The position numbers and the translations under genes are program-made. Of a stretch of DNA of 64,000 bases, positions 62,264 through 64,000 are shown one piece after another. The number at the start of each line of letters is the position of its first letter. Position 1 is the stretch's first letter. The notes beneath the pieces are model-generated. The model saw only the letters and a list, made by a program, of their open reading frames with translations. It was not told the origin of the DNA and did not search any database. Source of the stretch: Microbacterium sp. cx-55 (GTDB taxonomy: Bacteria; Actinomycetota; Actinomycetes; Actinomycetales; Microbacteriaceae); assembly GCF_021117345.1 (NCBI RefSeq), contig NZ_CP088261.1:2914001-2978000 (forward strand). Reading direction: 5' to 3'.

Positions 62264-63580
62264 TCAGCCCGCTCGGGTCTCTTCGTCGCGGTAGAGACCG
62301 CGCCCCACGGGGGCGCTCGAGGCCGTCCGTTCTCCGCGCCGGCGAGCGATGAAGACACCGATCGCGCCGGCCGCAGCGAGCAGGATGAGCGCACCGAGGC
62401 CGATGGAGAAGCCCATGATCGTGGCTTCCGCGTCGAGTGCGGGCTCGTTCGTGACGCGTACCGGCGCCGCCGCGACCGGCGTCGCCTCGTCGGACGGAGC
62501 GTCGACGAACGGGCTGGCGGGGCCGCGGATGCCCGAACCCGGGATCAGCGCGATCGCCTCGTAGGGCTGGACGATGCCCCATCCGGACGTGTCGTCGCGC
62601 GCGTCGGGATCGGCACGGACCGCCGTCGCCTCGAGCCGGTACGCCCACTGGGCCGGGGTCTCGTTCGGGTGCGCCGACGCGACGAGGGCGGCCGCAGCCG
62701 AGACGTACGCCGCCGCGAAGCTGGTCGCCGGGGTGTCGCCCGCGTAGGCGCAGTCGCCGCCGACGAACGAGGTCGTCATGATGTTCTGTCCGAGCGCGCT
62801 CACGGCGACGTGCGGACCGTGGATGCTGGCATCCGTCACGACGCCGCCCAGATCCGCCGCGGCCACCCCGAGAACACCGGGGATCCCGGCAGGATACCGC
62901 TCGCCGTCGGTGTCGTTCTCTTCGACCGCGAGCGTGGAGTCCCGGTTGCCGGAGCTGCCGATGATCAGGCTTCCGCGTTCGGTCGCGTAGGCCACCGCGT
63001 CGCGGAGAACCGCCGCATCCTGCGTCGTGCTCATCGAGACGTTGATGATCTGAGCACCCTGATCCGCTGCCCACCGGATGCCGTCCGCCAGGCGGGGCGT
63101 CGACGGTCCGAGACCGGCCTCGACCTGCTGCTGCTCGACTCCCGCGAACACCCGCACCGAGAGGATGCGGGCCGCCGGGGCAAGTCCCTCCACGGACGAT
63201 CCGTCGATGAGGCGAGCGGCGATCTGGCCGGCGATCGCGGTCCCGTGCCCGTAGGTGTCGGTGAGCCCGGACGGGTCGGTTCCGTCGCCCACGAGATTGA
63301 TTCCACCGGAGACGGCATCCCGCAGGTGCGGGTTGGCGGCGTTCACGCCCGAGTCGACGACGGCGACCGTGACTCCCTCGCCGCGCGTCTCATCCCACGC
63401 GAGCGTGCTCTGCATCAGATCGAGCGCGGGGATGGGGTCGGTGATCCGCGTCGATGCCGTGCACTGCTCCTGAGCCGCCGTGCGTACCGGCGGAGCGGCC
63501 TGCGCGGGGGAAGCGACGAACACTCCGGTCGCGACACCCGCCGCGACGATCAGCGCGAGGGCGCGCGGGACGCGACTCAT
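62264..63580 (-). CDS. mycP: Mycosin, type VII secretion-associated subtilisin-like protease
   Basis: 438 residues. Signal peptide (~1-28, ALALIVAAGVATGVFVASPAQA), S8 protease with Asp76 (VVDSGVN), His112 (YGHGTAI), oxyanion Asn212 and Ser287 (TPATSFAAAY), then a linker and one C-terminal membrane helix (IGLGALILLAAAGAIGVFIA) with a short basic tail. This is the mycosin plan; mycosins stabilise and act with the ESX membrane complex. ATGA overlap with eccB upstream. Confidence 0.94.
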   Translation of the reverse strand: MSRVPRALALIVAAGVATGVFVASPAQAAPPVRTAAQEQCTASTRITDPIPALDLMQSTLAWDETRGEGVTVAVVDSGVNAANPHLRDAVSGGINLVGDGTDPSGLTDTYGHGTAIAGQIAARLIDGSSVEGLAPAARILSVRVFAGVEQQQVEAGLGPSTPRLADGIRWAADQGAQIINVSMSTTQDAAVLRDAVAYATERGSLIIGSSGNRDSTLAVEENDTDGERYPAGIPGVLGVAAADLGGVVTDASIHGPHVAVSALGQNIMTTSFVGGDCAYAGDTPATSFAAAYVSAAAALVASAHPNETPAQWAYRLEATAVRADPDARDDTSGWGIVQPYEAIALIPGSGIRGPASPFVDAPSDEATPVAAAPVRVTNEPALDAEATIMGFSIGLGALILLAAAGAIGVFIARRRGERTASSAPVGRGLYRDEETRAG

Positions 63581-64000
63581 CCGGCCGGCGTCGCCATCGA
63601 CGGCGACGTCCCCGCGGCGTCTTCCGACAGCGCCGGGCCGGTCTTCAGCAGATCGATCCAGACATCGCCGACGGGCCCGATGTCGGCGACCTGGTAGCCC
63701 AGACGGGCGACCGTCTCCTCGGTCGCCCCGGGCAGCGGGTACGCCGTGCCGGTTGCGTCGACGAGGGTGACGATGCCGGTGCTCTGCTCACCGCGACCAC
63801 CCGCGCGCAGAAGCGCACCCGTGCCGGGTTCGACGTGCACACCGGCGGAGGCCTCGGTGTCGGCCGATTGCACCGCCAGCACGGAGTGCGCCTCGGTGCC
63901 GTCGTCGACGAGCAGCGCACACGCGCGTTCGTCACCGTCGATCGACTGGAATCCGGAGGCGGGCCAGTCCTCGCCGCCCGCCGGTCGCGCGCTCGTGCCG
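63577..64000 (-). CDS. eccB: Type VII secretion protein EccB, C-terminal part (cut by right edge)
   Basis: About 140 residues are visible. EccB-type landmarks: a conserved Cys in ERACALLVDDG, AVQSADTEASAGVHVEPGTG, LVDATGTAYPLPGATEETVARLGY and the end VWIDLLKTGPALSEDAA. EccB is the periplasmic/membrane ring component of the ESX core. The frame is open to the right edge. It ends inside mycP (4-bp overlap), so eccB-mycP is an operon and the rest of the ESX locus should lie beyond the window. Confidence 0.9.
   Translation of the reverse strand, partial: GTSARPAGGEDWPASGFQSIDGDERACALLVDDGTEAHSVLAVQSADTEASAGVHVEPGTGALLRAGGRGEQSTGIVTLVDATGTAYPLPGATEETVARLGYQVADIGPVGDVWIDLLKTGPALSEDAAGTSPSMATPAG

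Overview
The window is 64 kb of very high-GC (about 70%) DNA with GTG/ATG starts, pervasive 4-bp ATGA/GTGA gene overlaps, and many start codons lying 6-7 nt downstream of a TANNNT box (leaderless pattern). With the gene repertoire (coproporphyrin-type heme pathway, F420 genes, type VII secretion genes, OleB-OleC fusion) this points to an actinobacterium, most likely Microbacteriaceae (Microbacterium or a relative). There is no rRNA to confirm this, and I see no tRNA, transposase, CRISPR array or prophage.

Layout. 0-6 kb: sensor kinase (cut by the left edge) with an ABC-2 exporter, then a UbiB-type kinase and rlmN. 6-11.5 kb: a beta-glucoside regulon (LicT/BglG antiterminator, RAT/terminator switch, PTS IIBCA, 6-phospho-beta-glucosidase, HAD phosphatase). 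11.4-12.3 kb: a gene-free array of five 67-nt palindromes. 12.4-16.4 kb: DUF4407 membrane protein and a three-gene beta-oxidation-like operon. 16.5-19.5 kb: thiamine/HMP ECF transporter ykoEDC behind a TPP riboswitch. 19.5-29.9 kb: D,D-carboxypeptidase, F420-type PPOX protein, SLC13 permease, J-domain/NERD-like protein, LssY-like protein, 3-hydroxyisobutyryl-CoA hydrolase-like enzyme, a second ABC-2 exporter, and several families of intergenic palindromes.

30-36 kb: F420 genes: a fused CofG-CofH FO synthase whose CofH half lacks the Fe-S cysteines, a flavin monooxygenase, Fgd and FbiD. FbiA lies separately at 47 kb. 36-42 kb: a type VII secretion effector island: YbaB-like, EspC-like and a polymorphic toxin whose C-terminal tip is much lower in GC, followed by SseB-like and seven small immunity-like genes. 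42-46.7 kb: oleA-oleBC-oleD for head-to-head long-chain olefin synthesis. 48-58.3 kb: heme synthesis (hemL, B, D, C, Q, Y/cgoX, E and divergent hemA) with three small envelope genes embedded. 58.3-64 kb: a HhH-GPD protein, a lipoprotein, glyS, an FHA membrane protein, mycosin and the end of eccB, the edge of an ESX-like locus that could export the 36-kb toxin.

The most unusual observations are the cysteine-less CofH half of FO synthase, the toxin/immunity island with its swapped tip and paralogous small genes, and a set of fixed-length two-tier palindromes in spacers between operons.
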